From Amylostereum areolatum (taxonomy: Eukaryota; Basidiomycota; Agaricomycetes; Russulales; Stereaceae), in contig SAXG01000017.1 of the NCBI GenBank assembly GCA_012932865.1, positions 372,001 through 436,000 of the forward strand: a stretch of 64,000 nt of DNA, given 5' to 3'. The position numbers and the translations under genes were made by a program. Each line of letters starts with the position of its first letter. The first letter of the stretch is position 1. The notes under the pieces are model-generated. The model saw only the letters and a list, made by a program, of their open reading frames with translations, did no database searches and was not told the DNA's origin. Shown here piece by piece: positions 44,357-56,394 of the stretch.

Positions 44357-47300
44357 CTAGTACCCACCAGCTCCGTTTACCTACGAACACGATGTAAGTT
44401 GAATATCATTGCAAGAAAGTGGAGACAACAGTCACCTTGTCCTTGAGCTGACCGACGAACTTGCTGGTAGCTTGGCAAGACATCCGCACGATCCTGTATG
44501 AGTCCACTGAGAGCCCACAGGCGAAGCGGCGCGTCACCGTCCTCCTTAACAACGTAGAGAGGGGGGTAATACACCCCGTGACGCATCTCGCGCGTCTTTT
44601 GGATGACCGCGTTCACGCGCTGCGAGAACGGGTTGTCCAGCTGCGGCAGTGGCATCTGGAGCGAATATGTGTGTCAACGCGAGGCCACGAAGCGTTGAAA
44701 GGAGGGGAATGTTACCTTTCCGCCACGAAGGACCTCGTAGCTGGGCAGGTCGAACACATCGGCAATAAGCTGGGGGACAGCGTCGCGCCCAACGTAAAGG
44801 AAGATCGTCTGACCGTCCTCAATTAGGTACAAACCATGACGCTCCAGGTGCTCCGAAGTAGGGGGGAGTGGAGGAGGCATGATGACGCCATGTTCGCCGA
44901 TGGTTCCAGACTGGCGTATCTTGGATCAGAACGTGATAAACCAAGGTGACGCGGTGAGATTCACCTCTGGGGGCATGTTGTGCAAAGAGTAGAACGTTGG
45001 GTGGATGTAGGGAATGAGGAGCTCAGACGGAAGTGACGTGAGCAACACTTGCGCGTATGCTCTGAGATCTGGGGGTATCTGAGCACTTTGTCGAATACCA
45101 ACCTGGACCAAAAATGCTGTCAGCGAACTCCTAGTCGCTTGAAAGTAAAAAGACCTCACATTCTTCAGTAGCCCTAGTACGAGCACAGGCAACATCCGCA
45201 TATTCTCGCTGATGGCAAGTTGTGCACTCGCACCCGCGCCAGCAGCAGTCATACTGGTCTTGTAGCATTGAAGAATTTCCACCAGCTTGCCCATGACAGT
45301 GTCACGCGCATCCTCAAGCTTATGTGTAATACTGCGCTCGACGGCCTTGTTAGCGAGGAAGGTTGCAATGGCTACCTGGTCTGCGGACGCGAATACCTCC
45401 GAAAGGTTCGCGGTTGTGGGTAAACCTGTCGTTACAACACGAATGCGTCGTTCGCCTACGACCCCAAAGGGTTAACAAAAAGTGTGAGGATATCGCCAGT
45501 TTGAACATACCATAACAGGTCGTGTGCAAAATGGCGGTCTGCAGCACGATGTAGGGTTGCGTGAGCGTCTCCTCGATCTGAATCTCGATGCAGTAGCCCG
45601 TATCTTGTGGAACAGTCGGCATTGCGAGCAGATCTGTAGAGCGAACGAAGAAGTTCCCGTGGAACGAAGACATGCGCAGACCACGCGAAGCACGGACACG
45701 GGTGACAGCTTCCACCATTATGGGCATCGCGAGGACTTCTCCAAGCTCATGCGCAAACTTGACCGCATCGTCCGTCCGCGCTGCGTTAAACGCCGGGTAG
45801 AAGTAGGTTTGTCCGGAGGTGTAATGAGGAAGGCAAGCTTGAAAAGCATAAGCATAGTAACTCGTTGGTTTAAGAAAGACATTACCTAACGTTGCAACAT
45901 CCTGATACCCGGCACTGAAGAGGAACATATCCACAGACACTTGTGCCCTCGAGCACTCGATGGCGAAAGTTTTATAGAATGGCGACGCCGATTGGAGTAG
46001 CCCTGATTCCTGTTAATTTGGTCAGTGCTACGATTACGGCAAAGGAGTAGAAATCCAACCTTCGAGGTTCCCAATATTTTGGGATCTTCTCGATTCTTTA
46101 GAGCACCAGGTCCCAGACTGGGCAGAGTGGCCGAGAAGGTCATAAGCTTTCCGCCAATCGGTGTCTGCGACCGTCGATATAAGTATCGATTGGGTAACAA
46201 GAACAAAGGCAACGAACCATAAGCTTGAAGCCTGCTTGAAGGGCAGAGCCCATACAACTGCCGATGGTATGGTTGTCTTGGAACATATCGTTGAGTCTGG
46301 TAAGCAGGGATTCGACCGATGCCCGCATCTCTGTCAGGTTGACGAGGAGGTCTGTAGGTTTGGGCAAAAACACGTCGTCGATGTCGGACACGACTAGCAT
46401 ATTGCATTCCGTAGTGTCAGGCTAAGAAACAAACACAGAATTAGAACAAAGCACGAGGGCAACTGTGTCAAACGCACCGGCATGGAGAAGAAGTAGAGCG
46501 AGGTGTCGAAACCAATAATAGCCACCTTCGTGCGCTGGTCTTCGTTGGGAAGGCGGTCGAGGTTCTCCATAATAGTGCGAGTAGCAGTGGCGACCATGCC
46601 TAAGATCGCATATCAAGGGACGTTCATATTCCCGAGAAGAGCACGTACCTGATTGGATGGCGGCATGGCTGACGTCGATCAAGAAAACGTACACCACGGG
46701 CTGGGGGGGTCGGACCATGTACTCCGTCGGAGCGACGAACTCGACGACAGCATGATTCAGCTCAGGACGAGCCCAACGGTCTGCTGGTTGGTTGCGAACT
46801 TGATCCCAGTCGAAGAGCTGAGGCACTTCGTTGGACATCGAGCACATACAGCACCGCCAGCTGCAACATGAGCGACGTCAGAAAAATGGCCCCAAGATCA
46901 AAATGTGCAACGCGCACCGATTGCCTCCGTCGATGAACTGGACGTAAGGGTTGATGTACGTGCGACAGCGCCGGCAACGGGCAATAATCGTGTCCGTGAC
47001 CAGCGGGACAGGCTCTTCACCCTCCTTGACGGACTTGTATGGGTTGATAACAAGCGCAAGAGGGATCTTGGCCTTATTGGCAAGGGAAGATGTTGTAGGG
47101 AAGGCGTTGACAGTCGTGCGCTGGTACGAGTAGTGGGCGTTGCCGTGCGGAGCATTGGTCAAACACGAGCCCTGGGGGAGGTGGATTTCGGGAGGGGGGA
47201 GCGCGAGGTCGCGAGGGTCGGGACGAGCGGTGAGAAGGTTCGTGGTGTACACTTGATAGGGTTTCTGGCCCGCCCGCGGCACCGACGCCCATCTGTCCGA

Positions 47301-47895
47301 ACTGGTTCGCCAGCTGGTCGACCTGACCAGGCGCGCCCGCCGGCTGTCCTGCGTAGCCCATCGGAGGCTGCTGGCCATACCCTGGCGCGTTGATGTAGTC
47401 CGGTTCGGGTTGTTGACCGTAATACCCTGCGGCGCCAGCCTGCTGCGTAGCAAACTGATTCTCGGCTGCAAGGCCGGGAGTAAAGAGTTGACCACCTGCT
47501 GCACCGGCAGCTCCCATCTGGGCAGGCTGAGAACCATAGGAAGGTGCGGCGAGGCCATCGGCGGCACCGTAGTAAGCCTGAGTTTGACCGGCAGCATACT
47601 GGCGTCGCTTGCCGTGAGGTTGTGCGGGAGGGGGCGATGTGGAAGGCGGGGGTCCGGTAGAAGGAGCAACAGCGGCAGGGGGCTCCCACTGAGCATGACC
47701 CGACGCTTGCTCTAGAGGAGGAGGATCAGTGTAGGCGCAAACACGATTGAAGCGGGGAACGGACCAACGAAAAGATATCTTTGATTGGTCGCGTCCCTAC
47801 AGACGGTGAATCCAGCTATTGCGCGGAACAGAAAAGAAGAGAACAAACCACTGAGCAGACCAACCAGGCGGAAGTTCTTGAGAAGGGTCGGCCAT
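44357..47895 (-). CDS. SEC24: COPII coat protein Sec24 with N-terminal WW domain (two +1 frame slips)
   Basis: Cargo-binding subunit of the COPII inner coat on ER exit vesicles. About 14 exons on the minus strand. Exons 1-3 (47895-47849, 47796-47765, 47711-46918) encode a WW domain, [20 protein letters not shown] then [13 protein letters not shown] Gln/Gly/Pro-rich linker follows. The Sec24 body shows [19 protein letters not shown], the zinc finger ([15 protein letters not shown], then RWRCCMC), the trunk ([30 protein letters not shown]), the helical part and the gelsolin-like end. The frame needs one extra base removed near 47270 (GVGAAG to QKPYQ) and probably one at 44460 (SYQQ to FVGQLKDK). 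The C-terminus is VNGAGGY. All other exons keep phase, so I read the breaks as sequence errors. It is divergent from MFS2 with 138 bp between starts. Confidence 0.85.
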
Positions 47896-48033
47896 AGGAT
47901 GAGCGATGTTGGAAGATGGACAGACGCGAAACCGAGTGCGATTCAGAGCCTCGAAGGAAGGACACGTAGGATTCCCACGCGTCCACACCTTCTCGGCCCG
48001 CGCATTGTCTTCAACTCGCTCAGGCTCTCCCGC
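47896..48033. promoter_or_regulatory. short divergent promoter between SEC24 and MFS copy 2
   Basis: Only 138 bp separate the two start codons. Both promoters and 5' UTRs must overlap here. No TATA box was recognised. Confidence 0.55.
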
Positions 48034-50047
48034 ATGCTCACACCGCCAGATATCCTGGCTACAGGCCCCGAGCTTTCTATCAATGCATCATCTTCTCCAT
48101 ATATCCACAACCTATCGTCCAGGGTATCTGTAGTCAAAAATGACAACCGCCAAGACGAAATAGAGCTCGCAGAAACCTCCCGAAAGTCTGACCGCTCTCA
48201 GCCGGCTGATAGTGATACCCATTCAAATGACCACCCACCTCGCACCAATACTCTTTTAGCTAAAGTGCAATTTGCGTCTCTCTGCTGGTCTCTCTTCCTC
48301 GCTGGGTGGAATGACGGAACGACTGGTCCTCTTCTCCCCCGCATACAGGAGGTCTACCACGTACGACACCGTTCTCCTTGAGCATTCCATCCAACGACCG
48401 ACGACCTCGTGCCATTATAGGTCGGCTTCGCCGTGGTATCTCTGATCTTCGTTGCGAATTGCATTGTGGGTGCTTATTTCTGCTCCAAGACGCTCTCAAG
48501 CTTCTGGATCTCACAGTTCATTGCAGGGATTCGTTACCGGTTCTCTATCAAATATATGGTTAACAAGAAAGCTAGGCTTCGGTAAAGTATGTCTGTCCGT
48601 TTTTTTCCCGTGCTATTCTCATTCATAGCCCAGATCATTGTTCTGGGCTCGCTGGCCCAAACGATCGGATACTGCTTCCAGTCTCCCGCCCCACCCTTCC
48701 CGGTGTTCGTTATTGGATACGGCATCAATGGGTTTGGATTGGCTCTTCAAGTGCGTCAGTCTACAGGTCGATTCACCGTTCATCGATCTGATTGTTCCAT
48801 CTCAGGACGCACAAGCCAATGGCTATGTCGCCAGCTATAAGTCCAACGGCGCCACTCTCATGGGTGTCCTTCATGCTTGTATACGGTAAGTGTCTCTTCT
48901 CAGTTTCAACAATTATCTGACCGACACTTCCGTAGGTGCAGGGGCATTGGCCTCCCCTCTTGTCGCCACTCAGTTTGCTCAACTGCCCCATTGGTCGTTC
49001 CACTATTTGTGCTCTTTGGGCGTTGCACTTTCCAACACCATCGCCCTCGCAGCCATATTCCGCTTTCAGACTCAGGAAGGTCGGTCCAATCGTGCGCACA
49101 CTTGCACACAACCACCACTCATTCTATGCAGAGTGCCTCGCAGAGATTGGTGAAGTTCCGACGGCAGAGGAGCGTGACGAGATTGACGCGAATGAAGACG
49201 ACCACTACAGTCAGATTTTCAAGCTCAAAGCACTCCACCTGCTTGCATTCTTCACTCTGGTATACGTCGGGGTAGAGGTCACCATCGGCGGTCCGTGATA
49301 TCAGCCTTCGCAAACTAACGACGAGCTGATTGTATACAGGTTGGATCGTCACTTTCATCATCGACAAGCGGGGAGGAGGTCCCTCGTCTGGTTACATATC
49401 TGCTGGCTTCTTCGGAGGTTTCGAGGTCCCTTCTTCACAGCCACTGGTCGATAGCTGACCTGTAATCAGGTCTCGCACTTGGCCGAGTTGCTTTACTCTG
49501 GCTTAACCGCAAAGTCAGTACTGCCTTTCTCTCTTCCCGGTCGTTGCCTTGCCTGACTGGACGATTCCTAGGTTGGTGAACGCCGCATCATCTTCATGTA
49601 CATTCTCCTAGCTATCGGGCAAGTCATCACCTTCTCAAACCCTGTGCTGTTAATTGATTTCGTGTCGGCAGCCTCGAAATAATCGTCTGGCTCGTCCCCT
49701 CTCTTATTGGCGACGCAGTAGCGGTGTCATTTGTTGGCATGCTTCTCGGTCCCGTATACCCCATTATCATGAACGAGTCCGGGCGCATTCTTCCACGGTG
49801 GCTCCTGACAGGATGCATCGGGTGGATTGCAGGCTTTGGACAGACTGGTTCCGCGGCGTTGCCCTTTATGACAGGTGCAATTTCATCTGCCGCAGGTATC
49901 GGAGCATTGCAGCCGCTGTACGACTCCCCTATATTCTTTACGGACCGGTGCTGATTGCGGGTGTGCTGTTGCAGGCTGGTTTCAATGATGGGCCTTCTGC
50001 TCGTATTGTGGGCGTTGATTCCGAAGGCCCACCAGAGAGCAGACTGA
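48034..50047 (+). CDS. MFS transporter, BSC6/fucose-permease-like (copy 2; one probable +1 error)
   Basis: Paralogue of the MFS protein at 16-18 kb, about 472 aa. Twelve exons: 48034-48360, 48421-48465, 48527-48586, 48634-48750, 48806-48885, 48936-49079, 49132-49290, 49340-49417, 49470-49513, 49572-49618, 49672-49917, 49975-50047. Shared landmarks are LAGWNDGTTGPLLPRIQEVY, SPLVATQFAQLPHWSFHY, YVGVEVTIGGWIVTFII, SGYISAGFFGGLALGR and FGQTGSAALPFMTG. Exons of 45, 60, 144, 78, 44, 47, 246 and 73 nt have identical sizes in both copies. The exon 48806-48885 is 80 nt against 79 in copy 1. The extra base breaks the frame unless a GTATAC donor at 48879 is used. The intron 49619-49671 starts GCAAGT. 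The N-terminal cytosolic part is shorter than in copy 1. Confidence 0.82.
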
Positions 50048-50195
50048 GAAAGGTTTATAGTTGGGTGTGCTGTAGGGCGTCGGGACAGGGATTTGGGCAA
50101 GGAATAACAAGCTAGCGCCTGAGATGACAAATTGTCTTCGTCTGTGAATGTATGCTGCAGAGTATTGTGCAACCCGCAGGATGGCAAGTGCTCGA

Positions 50196-51316
50196 TTATG
50201 ATGGCGGCTCGGCTTCGGGCGGTGTCGGCGCACCCTTGTGGCGTTTGAGCAGAACACCCACCCCTCTAACCAATGCCTCCTCCTCCTCCTTTTTTGCATC
50301 GGCACATGCCGCCCAGCGCACCTTCTGCTTCTCGTCCACCAGGTAAACGTAACCGATCCGACTGCTAACCATGCCCAGTTGTTCGCGCACATATTCCTGT
50401 TTGACGACTATCAGTAGACGTACAATGAAAGAGCGTGTGTTTGCAGCACCATGTTTTGTCGCGAGACGAGATAGGGTCGACTGGAGATGAAGGGGAATTG
50501 TCTGGCGAAGAGATCTGAGGAAAAGGTTGACGAGAAGGGACTTCAGCACGTTCTCCTGCAGGTTGATCTGCACATATTGGTAGGCAGGGTGCGATTTGTA
50601 GAGCTCGTTAACACGGCTTGCATACGAGCTAGCATGGTACTGTCAAGTCGGCGTCAGTTTGGGGAGCTGAAGAACGGAACGCAAGGCAGGACCTCGGATA
50701 TCTTCGTGGTAAGCATGGACACGACAGAAACCTTCCCCGCAAGAAGGTGCGCCGTGTGCGCCTTGAGGCCATTATCTAAACGTGTGCCGATGACATTCGG
50801 GAACCAGAGCGCTTTCTGTTCGTCCGGTTAGTCGCTCAGGCAGGGGTGGACGGAACGATTGAACTCACGTCCTCCCGGATGAGTACACTGGGTGCCATCC
50901 ACGTCTTCCCACCGTGAACGCGCGTCATGTGCAGATCATGGAAGTAACCCGTCGATGCTTCCTTCACCCTGGACAAACGCATACACCCGCCTCAGTCGGT
51001 AAGCAGCTAGGACGGACACGCCGGAGACTCACAGATGTCGCCTATTCGCGAGGACCTTGTCGCGGTCAAGAAACTCCTGACCCTTTTGTGAAAATGTTTT
51101 CACTTCGGTGGTAGGTGGTTCGGAAATGCCTAATGGACGGTGCAATGAGGGGATTTCCGGGGTAGCGTCCCCCGCGACGGCCTTGTCCGACGTGTCATCC
51201 AACGGCTTTTCAGCCTTTCTCGTTCCAGAGGAGAGTCTGCGACAAGTATACTGCTTTACAGTGTGTCTTCTGATGTTCCGGGTAGGTTGGGAGAGGCGGA
51301 GGGCGGCAGCAAGCAT
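50196..51316 (-). CDS. ATP10: Atp10, mitochondrial ATP synthase assembly factor
   Basis: Inner-membrane chaperone for Atp6 assembly into the F0 sector. Four or five exons on the minus strand: 51316-51033, 50968-50869, 50815-50693, 50639-50196. The N-terminus (MLAAALRLSQPTRNIRRHTVKQY) is a presequence. Family blocks are LHMTRVHGGKTWMAPSVLIRED, ALWFPNVIGTRL and the end VSSRIGYVYLVDEKQKVRWA. The segment between LSRLATKH and QEYVREQLG (about 50464-50412) reads through, but it looks like a 53-nt intron (GTGCTG to CAG) whose use would shift frame by one. That is another possible single-base error. The start at 51316 was chosen for the presequence; an upstream in-frame ATG would add about 50 residues. 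Confidence 0.8.
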
Positions 51317-51510
51317 GACCGCGTTATGGGTGCGCGCCGATCGCGGGCAAGAGACAAAATCGGAGAGTATCGCACGTGAGACCCACGTGGAAGGCTCCGA
51401 TAAGAGAAGATCGCATCGGTCCGACGCTGTCCCTGACCCGCCCTGACGGCCATGCACTCTCAGGAGTTCCATCTGACGAGCGTTGTGGACACGTCTTGCC
51501 TTCGCCCACC

Positions 51511-52174
51511 ATGTCCCAGCCAGGTCAAAGTCCTCTGTGCGTGCCGTTTTTTTTTAAATGTCCCGGAGAACTCTGCTTACACTTGCCGATTCTCTAGCTC
51601 TGCCGTATTCCTGCTTCATATCGCGCTCGAAATCCCCTTGGGAATTCAAGGAGCATGGGCACCCGCGACGTTACCTTTCATGCAGTTGAACAACACGGCC
51701 CTCGTATTTTTGAAGGTAGGCTACACCGAGTCAAATACGTTGCTGGCTCATTCATTGCTTCTCTATTGCGCAGTTGTATGGCCTCCTCATCATCTCGACG
51801 TGCATCGCTTCGCTCCTTTGCTATCCTCTGCCTGGTATGTCTACGTTCATCCCCGAAACACTGGAGTGTAACCCTGTCGCAGAGTTTATGGCCGGAAAGC
51901 GTGCCCTCGCGCTCTCCCTCTGCATCTACCATACCATCGCATCGACCATCCTCTTCAAGGCTCCTCGTTTCATACCTATGTCTCTCGGCGATTTTTTCGA
52001 GGCGTAAGCTGTTTCGACTTGCCCTCTTAGTTTGCCTCTCACGCGTAATCGTTTAGATACAAATTTACACCCGAGGTCCTGTGGGGCGGCCTCCACGGTA
52101 TATTGGGTTTGGGCTTCGTGGTCTGGTGGCAAGGAACAGTCGCGTACGTGCAGATGGTCACCAAGGCGCAATGA
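51511..52174 (+). CDS. small four-helix membrane protein, family not recognised
   Basis: Four exons (51511-51536, 51598-51715, 51774-52003, 52057-52174) give 163 aa in frame from MSQPGQSPL. Four hydrophobic segments: AVFLLHIALEIPLGIQGAW, LYGLLIISTCIASLLCYPL, LALSLCIYHTIASTILF, and GGLHGILGLGFVVWWQGTVA. Between helices 2 and 3 lies FIPETLECNPVAEFMAGKRA. The layout looks like a conserved fungal protein of four-helix type. I cannot match it to a named family; EXPERA/TMEM97-like proteins were considered, but the key acidic residues are not evident. The location is not predicted beyond membrane. Confidence 0.65.
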
Positions 52175-52359
52175 ATGCAACAACTAGTGTACTGATGGGC
52201 TCCTATGTATGGTTGTATTATCTGTACTGTGTTGTCCCGCGTCATATATGCAAGTAGATTCACTTGCTTTTATGCAGAGGCAAAGTTGATGGTCAGGATG
52301 AGGATCAGTTGCGATGGAAAGCCAGGTATCTTGGTGACGTTGGTGCCACTCAAAACAAG

Positions 52360-52462
52360 TCCCTCTTAGCTCAGTTGGTAGAGCGCGTCACTAGTATCAC
52401 GTAATCACGGTTACGTAATAATTCACATGACGAGGTCAGTCGTTCAAATCGGCTAGCGGGAA
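52360..52462 (+). tRNA. tRNA-Thr (AGT) with 30-nt intron
   Basis: Cloverleaf by eye: acceptor TCCCTCT with AGCGGGA (one T-C mismatch at pair 5), A box TAGCTCAGTTGG, D stem GCTC/GAGC, anticodon stem CGTCA/TGACG, anticodon AGT at 52393-52395, T arm AGTCG-TTCAAAT-CGGCT. An intron of 30 nt (52397-52426) lies one base after the anticodon, the standard nuclear position. A first pair of T-A rather than G-C and the mismatch are unusual for tRNA-Thr, so it may be a weak or decaying copy. Confidence 0.7.
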
Positions 52463-52738
52463 GCTTTTTGTCCTGTCAGTCGTTCAAGTCGGCTACCTAG
52501 AGGGAAAGTATTTTTTTGTACTCTCTTCGAGTCGCTATGGCAGGATAACGGTCGCTTTTTTGCCCCAGTAAGTCGTTCAAATCGGCTAGCAGCAATTTGC
52601 GTCAGTCGGTTGTTCAAGTCGGCTACTCAGAGAGAAGGTCTTTTTGTACTTACTTAAGTACTTAAGTACTCTCGCCGAATCGTTATAGCAAGATTCCGGT
52701 CGCTATTTTGTCCCCGTCAGTCGTTCAAATCGGCTAGC
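52435..52738 (+). repeat. array of five tRNA T-arm-like repeats
   Basis: The 3' part of the tRNA (GTCAGTCGTTCAAATCGGCT and following bases) recurs downstream near 52475, 52566, 52601 and 52716, with one or two changes. Around them a larger unit of about 125 bp is repeated: a GTCGGCTAC end, a purine stretch, a T run with TTTTTGTACT, CTCGCTATGGCAGGAT-like sequence, then the next T arm. The T runs could act as RNA polymerase III stops. Confidence 0.8.
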
Positions 52739-55700
52739 ACAGTTGAACGTTGAACTTCCAAAGAAGATTAAGAGACAGTGGAACATTTTCAATCTGTTCG
52801 AGAGTTGCGGGTCTAGAACTCTAGAGCGCACACTGCGTCGCCACAGCAAGGTTCGGCGAGGCCCGAATAAATTATTTCCATAAGTCAACTGCACTCGTGA
52901 AGATACTTATCTACTCACCCTCGGTGTCGCTGACTACGAGGGGGGGGGGATAGGAGCCATGCCAACCACCCTGGAGGTCTTGGAAGGAAAAACAGGTGGC
53001 TGCCTTAGCGACAAGCTTGAAGGGCCTGGGTGTCTGTCGACTACACCGTCATAGACGACCCATCAAGGAGGCGTCGTCGCCGTCACCACACCACAAACTT
53101 CGGGTGAGACCATTGAAGTAGAAAGGACGTCGCTCCCACGGGGCCGTTGATGAGTTCCAGGCAAATGGAGATTGAGTGGGGGTTGCGTGTGGCGATAGGC
53201 ATGGAAGGCGCTGGTGGGGGCCGTAGACGTGAGCACGGTTGTCGCCGCGCATTTCGATGGCGTCGAGATCATGAAAATTTGGAAGTTGGAGCAGTCTGAG
53301 TTTATTTGCGATAGCGTCGAGGGGGATGTTTTTAGAACGGACTCGGAGGGTCGGGTTGCCAGAGAAGAGGTATGTCTGGGGTATGTCGCGACCTTCCAAG
53401 TAAGAGTTGCTATGAGGGTCGAGAAGTATTCCGGGTGAGGTCCATTAGTGTAGCGCGCGATATCTACAAGGTCAGCTCATGTCTAAGACGGCGGAGTCTC
53501 CGTCCTCAAGCTCGAGCTTGTGGAGCGGGTCACTGGCTACGCTGGGAGACCTGTAACTGGTTAGCGTACTTCCCCGGTGGCGGGCCCGATGGGCGACGTA
53601 GACAGGAGGGGGTATTTTTCAGCATCATGTGTCTTGCTAGTACACGGGCAGGAAACGTCTGGATCCGAAGAGCGGTCAGTTACCTCTGCTTATTATGAGG
53701 TCGGGCACGATGTCATATGCCAGTTAGGACGGAAGACTGAGCACTCGGAGAAGAGAGAGAGGTGGAGGAGACCCAGTCGAGTTGTTTACCGCCTGAGATC
53801 CAGCCGTGGGCGAGTTCAGCTAACGATACATGCGAACTTTCGTTTACTGTGGTATTTCCCCTGCCTCGGCGACGATTCTGACCGGCTCTCCAGGTTCTGG
53901 GGAACCGCCTAGTCAATGGCGAAAGGCCTCCGGCGGTCAGGGTAGCTGAATGTTGTGGCGGGGGGCGTGTTTAGACTCCAAATGTTTGTAGGAATGGATG
54001 GATAGCTTGACACTGTCCAAGCGGGAGAGTGGACGGCGGGCCAGTGATCGCTGTGTTCGAACGCATGTCTATGCTGAGAGCTGCAGAATAAATCGTCCGG
54101 GTCGGAAGAGCACGCTGATCGTCAGCGATGGTCAACCGGTATCAAACGGAACGGAACGGACAAGCTTGCATGTCTGAAAAGAGAATCCTTGACGTTCCAA
54201 GTCGTTGAGGACGATCAAAACGATTCGAGGCAAGGACAGATCGAATACGAACGAGAGGGAAAGCACAAGGAGAGGAATCGCGGCCGTGAAGAAGAGGTTG
54301 ACGACGGTGAGTGCAAACATTATGGCGGGGGCGGCGTTGATGATTGAACGGAAGCGGAACGACTCCTGGCGGTTGAACATGGACGTTCTTGAGAAGGATG
54401 AACGTGACAGCGCGGTCACTGACCTCTTGAATGATGACGTGCCCGCAATTCGCCCCCTCCCGAAAGTGACAGACGCTGGCGGGGAAGACGCGGAAACTTC
54501 GCCGGGCACCGGGCTTCTCCCGCACCGTGCAACGATGGAGGTTTCCTTCGGGCTGCCTGGGGACTGCTGACCGTGGCCGCGGTCAGGGGTACTCTGGGTA
54601 CGGTGGGAGTTGGCTGACGGGGAACATGTCGAGGCCCACGGGAAGGATAGCACGGACGGCACAATTCCGAATCCCGGACACCACAAAAGCCTATCTCTGT
54701 AGAACGGCATGCTTTCCACGGCAGCGTTCTAAGAAGGGGGGATTGTATCAGATCGATTGTCTCCTGTTTAAGACTGGCTACGGGAAACTAATCACACCTG
54801 CCGAACGGTCTGGCGCCTTGCCGCAAGTATGTCAGACGCCGCTGTGGTGGCACTGGCCGACAAGACAGACGTTGGCGCCAGGTAGCAAAGAACCTATATG
54901 TCGTTCAGCTCTGTCAGTGGAATACATTACTTCGTTACATGGGAACGGCCTAAACCTATTGTCCCCATGTAGGCATGAGTGTGCCCGAATTGAGCCGTTG
55001 ACGAGACGCCTGGTGGTCTGTCTACCCCCACCGGCGTAAGATTAGCGGAAACCGAGGTCCGACAATGCGCTAATGTCACGTACTGTGTGGAATTGATTTA
55101 AAAATGACATGTCGATTCATTGGGTACAGCTACTAGGCCTGGGATAGCGAAGCAGGTGATGCCGCTGTCGTTCGAGAGTTCAAAGCGGCTCGCATAGAAA
55201 GAATTTTGAAAAAGCGGCTGTGGATCACGAAAGAATGGGCTCTGCACCCGTAGGTTTGAGTATTTATATACTGGTTATACCGTTAACTCAACGGCTTCGA
55301 TCGGAACAAGGCGCGAAGGACGAGTGTTGTTGTAGGGCGGATTGTTGTCCACGGCGTCGCGGAAAAAGCTGAAGTCGCCGCGTTGAAACAGACGCCCGCT
55401 CCGACTCGCGGCGTCCCACGCATCGCACCTTTCATCCTAACCTCCATTCTCTACATCCCGCTCAACCCACCTCAAACCGAGGCGCGAAGGGTCACCTTCA
55501 TCGTTTGGTACCCATCGCGGGGACGTGCTCCCGTCAAAGTCCGAACATCCGTCGAAACCGATGTTCAGCCCGCACTTTACCCCCAAAATACAACCAGTCG
55601 CCATCAGTCAGTCAGATGCTCCTCGCGGCCACTCTTTCATCGGCCTTTGTGATGACCATATGTCTAGATTGCCAAAATAAATGCTTCCAGTGTATACGAA

Positions 55701-55955
55701 CGCCGTCCGCGGAATGGACTACCGCCTTGCCGTGCTCCTACTAGCCTGGCTCGAGTCAACGACATTTGTATCTGATCGGACGCCGTCAGCCTCGCGTCCT
55801 ACACGCGCTGTGTACTGCCGCAATGTTATGGACGCCTCGTTAAAAATACAGACCCGGTGCCGATTTTTCACGGACGGACTGACTCGTCCTGCGCGGACAA
55901 TCCACATCTGTAAAAACCTCTCGTGCGAATTGGATCTTTTTGGAGGATATTGGAC
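52739..55955. other. 3.2 kb gene-poor region
   Basis: ORFs of up to 195 codons occur on both strands, but they overlap each other, lack motifs and do not splice into anything I recognise. A minus-strand ORF at 54132-54719 has a hydrophobic stretch (FALTVVNLFFTAAIPLLVLS) and may be a remnant of a membrane-protein gene. Sequence composition is less codon-like than in the flanks. Confidence 0.35.
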
Positions 55956-56394
55956 CTAAACGGCGAGTTAGAGGATTTGACGTGTTTAGGAAGGTCCTCT
56001 TACTACTAGATCTAATTTAGCGGCTAATGGTTTCTCAAGACGGTACAATCTCGGTCCAGCCGCACACCAACAGTGGTCTCAAACTGATCTCAACAGCATC
56101 CAAGCATTTTCACAACATAGGTTTGGTTCACTTTTAGATACCGTTGTCCTGCCTTTGTCACGGCTTTTGGGGCTTGCTCAGACACCATTAGAGAAACCGG
56201 GTATCCATTTTTCATACATTAGCACGAGGCACGGATTGTAAACTAAGCGTTAATGAATGAGCGGAGGGGGGGGATGAAGCTACGGATGCGAGGGGAAATA
56301 GAGCAGGAGCGAGAACCATTGTACACGAACACATATTACGAGAATCGACTAAAGCGGAAGTGAACGTAAGCGTAGCGGGAGGGGGACACACATC

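Noticed and set aside
53049..53399. 117-codon minus-strand ORF
   Set aside because: Some segments look protein-like, but there is no motif and no neighbouring exon in frame; chance is likely in GC-rich DNA.
54132..54719. Minus-strand ORF with hydrophobic segment, considered as a DUF6533-type membrane protein
   Set aside because: Only one helix-like stretch, and the expected conserved residues are absent; at best a remnant.
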